Below are positions 62,223 to 64,000 of a stretch of 64,000 nt of DNA, piece by piece (positions within the stretch are counted from its first letter, which is position 1; every line of letters begins with the position of its first letter). Location: the NCBI RefSeq assembly GCF_900089455.2, contig NZ_LT907988.1:2604001-2668000 (forward strand), written 5' to 3'. Under the pieces are notes generated by a model. It was not told the DNA's origin. It ran no database searches and saw nothing but the letters and a program-made list of their open reading frames with translations. Source of the DNA: Orrella dioscoreae (lineage in GTDB: Bacteria; Pseudomonadota; Gammaproteobacteria; Burkholderiales; Burkholderiaceae_B). Position numbers and translations under genes: made by a program.

Positions 62223-64000
62223 ATGCCGCTCGTATCTTCTGGCGCGCCGTTCCGTGTGCGCCCCCTGGTTCTCCTGGTCAACACCGCCCTGGTGCTGGCC
62301 GCCGGCGTCGCCCAGGCCCAAAGCAGTGCCACCGCGCAGCAGCCGGGCCAGCTCCAGGCCGTGACCGTCACCGCCGACAGCCTCGGCGTGACCGAGACCA
62401 CGCGCTCGTACACGACGAATGCGATGAGCACGGCCACGGGCCTGTCGCTGTCCCCGCGAGAGACCCCGCAGTCGGTCAGCGTGATCACGCGCCAGCAGAT
62501 GGACGACCGCGGCCTGCAGACGACCTCCGACGCCCTGCAAAGCGCGCCCGGCGTCTCGGTGACCCGCAGCGACACCAACCGCTACTCCTTCTCCGCCCGC
62601 GGCTTCGACATCGACAACTATCAGTTCGACGGTCTGACGCAACCGAACCTGTCGCCCTGGACCTTTGGCGAAAGCAACCTGGATCTGGCCGTGTTCGACC
62701 GCGTCGAAGTCGTGCGCGGCGCCACCGGCCTCATGACTGGCGCCGGCAATCCCTCGGCCGCGGTCAACTATGTCCGCAAGCGCCCCCTGCGCGACTTCGC
62801 CTTGTCGGGCGGTGTCTCCGTGGGCAGTTGGGATTTCAAGCGCGGCTATGCCGATATTTCCTCTCCGCTGTCCGAGAATGGCCGGATCCGTGGCCGGCTG
62901 GTCGCGGCGTACTCCGATTCGGACAGCTATACCGCCTTGCAGGAGTCGCGCGGGCGGACGCTTTATGGCGTCATTACCGCAGACCTCACACGATCGACCG
63001 AACTGACCGGCGGCGTGTCCTACCAGTCCAGCGCGTACAACGGGTTCGGCAGCGGCTTCCCGCTGTTCTACAGCGACGGCACGCGCACGGATTTCGGTCG
63101 CACCGCCTCGAACAACGCCGGCTGGGCCCGTGCCGAGAATGACACCACCACGGGCTTCCTCGACCTGAGCCATACGTTCGCCAACAACTGGAAGGCACGT
63201 GTCGCGTACAGCCAGTCCTTGACCGACGCGACCATGAAGCAGGTCTTCCGCGGCGGCTATCCCGACCGGGCCACCGGCATCATGAGCGCCGCGCCGTCCT
63301 TCAGCCATTACGACGGCCACGTGCGCCGCAATGCGCTCAACCTGACGCTGTCGGGCCCGTTCCAGCTGTTCGGTCGCGAGCACGAGCTGGCGGTTGGCTA
63401 CATGCGCTCCGAAGACCACGTCGCCTTCCCGCAATACCGCGCCCTGCTCCCCCTTCCCGGCCAGACGAACTACTTCCAGTGGGACCAGGACCTGACCCCC
63501 GAGCCCAATTGGTCGTCCACCAAAACCCAGGCCGATGACCTGGACAACAAGCAAAGCGGTGGCTACATCGTGAGCCGCTTTTCGCTGGCCGATCCGGTCA
63601 AGCTCATCGTGGGCGGCCGCCTCAGCAACTGGGAAACCAACCAGAACTACTTCGGCGCGCGACGCCAGTATTCCCACAAGAACGAGTTCGTTCCGTACGC
63701 CGGCCTGCTGGTCGACCTGAACGATACCTTCACCGCCTACGCCAGCTACACGGAAATCTTCAAGCCGCAGAACTACCGGACCGAAGCGGGCGAAATCCTG
63801 CCTCCGGTCACCGGCAAGAGCTATGAGATCGGCCTGAAGGGAGCCCACATGAACGGCCTGCTGACGAGCGGCATCTCCCTCTTCCGTACCGAACAGGAGA
63901 ATCTGGCCGAAGCCACCGGCAACCTGGTCACCGGCACCACGAACCAGAGTGCCTACCGCGCGGTGAAGGGTGCCAAGGTCAACGGGCTGGAACTGGAGCT
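62223..64000 (+). CDS. fauA: Ferric alcaligin TonB-dependent outer-membrane receptor, 3' end cut by window edge
   Basis: Outer-membrane receptor importing ferric alcaligin with TonB energy. The ATG at 62223 follows GGAGAAGG. A signal peptide (RPLVLLVNTALVLAAGVAQA) is followed by the TonB box region (LQAVTVTADS) and the plug domain: RETPQSVSVITRQQMDDRG, then VVRGATGLMTGAGNPSAAVN. Beta-barrel strands follow with many aromatic residues (ISLFRTEQENLAEATGN near the end). About 592 residues are visible; the frame is still open at 64000, and the complete protein should be near 730. It closes the alc locus. Confidence 0.95.
   Translation, partial: MPLVSSGAPFRVRPLVLLVNTALVLAAGVAQAQSSATAQQPGQLQAVTVTADSLGVTETTRSYTTNAMSTATGLSLSPRETPQSVSVITRQQMDDRGLQTTSDALQSAPGVSVTRSDTNRYSFSARGFDIDNYQFDGLTQPNLSPWTFGESNLDLAVFDRVEVVRGATGLMTGAGNPSAAVNYVRKRPLRDFALSGGVSVGSWDFKRGYADISSPLSENGRIRGRLVAAYSDSDSYTALQESRGRTLYGVITADLTRSTELTGGVSYQSSAYNGFGSGFPLFYSDGTRTDFGRTASNNAGWARAENDTTTGFLDLSHTFANNWKARVAYSQSLTDATMKQVFRGGYPDRATGIMSAAPSFSHYDGHVRRNALNLTLSGPFQLFGREHELAVGYMRSEDHVAFPQYRALLPLPGQTNYFQWDQDLTPEPNWSSTKTQADDLDNKQSGGYIVSRFSLADPVKLIVGGRLSNWETNQNYFGARRQYSHKNEFVPYAGLLVDLNDTFTAYASYTEIFKPQNYRTEAGEILPPVTGKSYEIGLKGAHMNGLLTSGISLFRTEQENLAEATGNLVTGTTNQSAYRAVKGAKVNGLELE

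Overview
The window is high-GC DNA from a betaproteobacterium of the Alcaligenaceae. A complete alcaligin siderophore locus (alcABCDE, alcR, alcS, fauA) points to Bordetella or Achromobacter. Genes are densely packed, and ATGA or GTGA stop/start overlaps are common. No insertion sequence, integrase, CRISPR array or rRNA is visible. The genus is inferred from gene content only. LAYOUT: 1-6008 (minus) holds the pyruvate dehydrogenase genes aceE, aceF and lpdA, with lpdA cut by the window edge. 6318-12804 holds a PAS sensor kinase and FixJ/LuxR-type regulator coupled to folD, then an M3 oligopeptidase, a Sco1 copper chaperone and a small GlsB-type membrane protein. 12844-21029 is a metal-resistance block. 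Its copper half is CopZ plus an FAD disulfide reductase, divergent from CopA and CueR. Its cadmium/zinc/lead half is CadR divergent from a CadA/ZntA ATPase. MerR-type promoters with 19-bp spacers can be read directly from the sequence. 21087-23137 holds MgtC/SapB and a 14-helix MFS exporter. 23426-33044 is the most novel part: a compact, one-direction, ten-gene biosynthetic cluster. It encodes an AurF-like diiron N-oxygenase, a stand-alone adenylation enzyme, a holo-ACP synthase, an ACP, a methyltransferase, a KAS III-like enzyme, an ATP-grasp ligase, a PLP decarboxylase fused to a second ACP, a degenerate KAS III-like protein with Gln at the nucleophile position, and a type II thioesterase. 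The ATP-grasp/decarboxylase/ACP trio matches the butirosin BtrJ/BtrK/BtrI logic, in which an amino acid is loaded on an ACP and decarboxylated there. I know of no characterised pathway with this gene set. 33180-45124 holds an orphan Bug-type binding protein, then a TetR gene divergent from a run made of a cysteine-dioxygenase/multi-rhodanese fusion, a PNPOx-like flavoprotein and a Dpp/Opp-type ABC transporter. A LysR/SDR pair follows. 45137-49478 contains a DUF692 (MNIO) protein translationally coupled to a TIGR04222 membrane protein with a Gly/Cys-rich tail, then xthA and a DUF418 membrane protein. 49636-49711 is tRNA-Ala(CGC). 50024-53304 holds egtB, egtD and an EamA exporter. 53547-64000 is the alcaligin locus with three Fur-box-like sites; fauA runs off the window end. 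FUNCTIONAL LINKS: the metal block balances copper and Cd/Zn/Pb by sensor-controlled efflux. The alc genes make, export, sense, import and probably reductively unload alcaligin under iron limitation. The 23-33 kb cluster probably makes a small nitrogen-oxidised compound, possibly exported by the divergent MFS pump.
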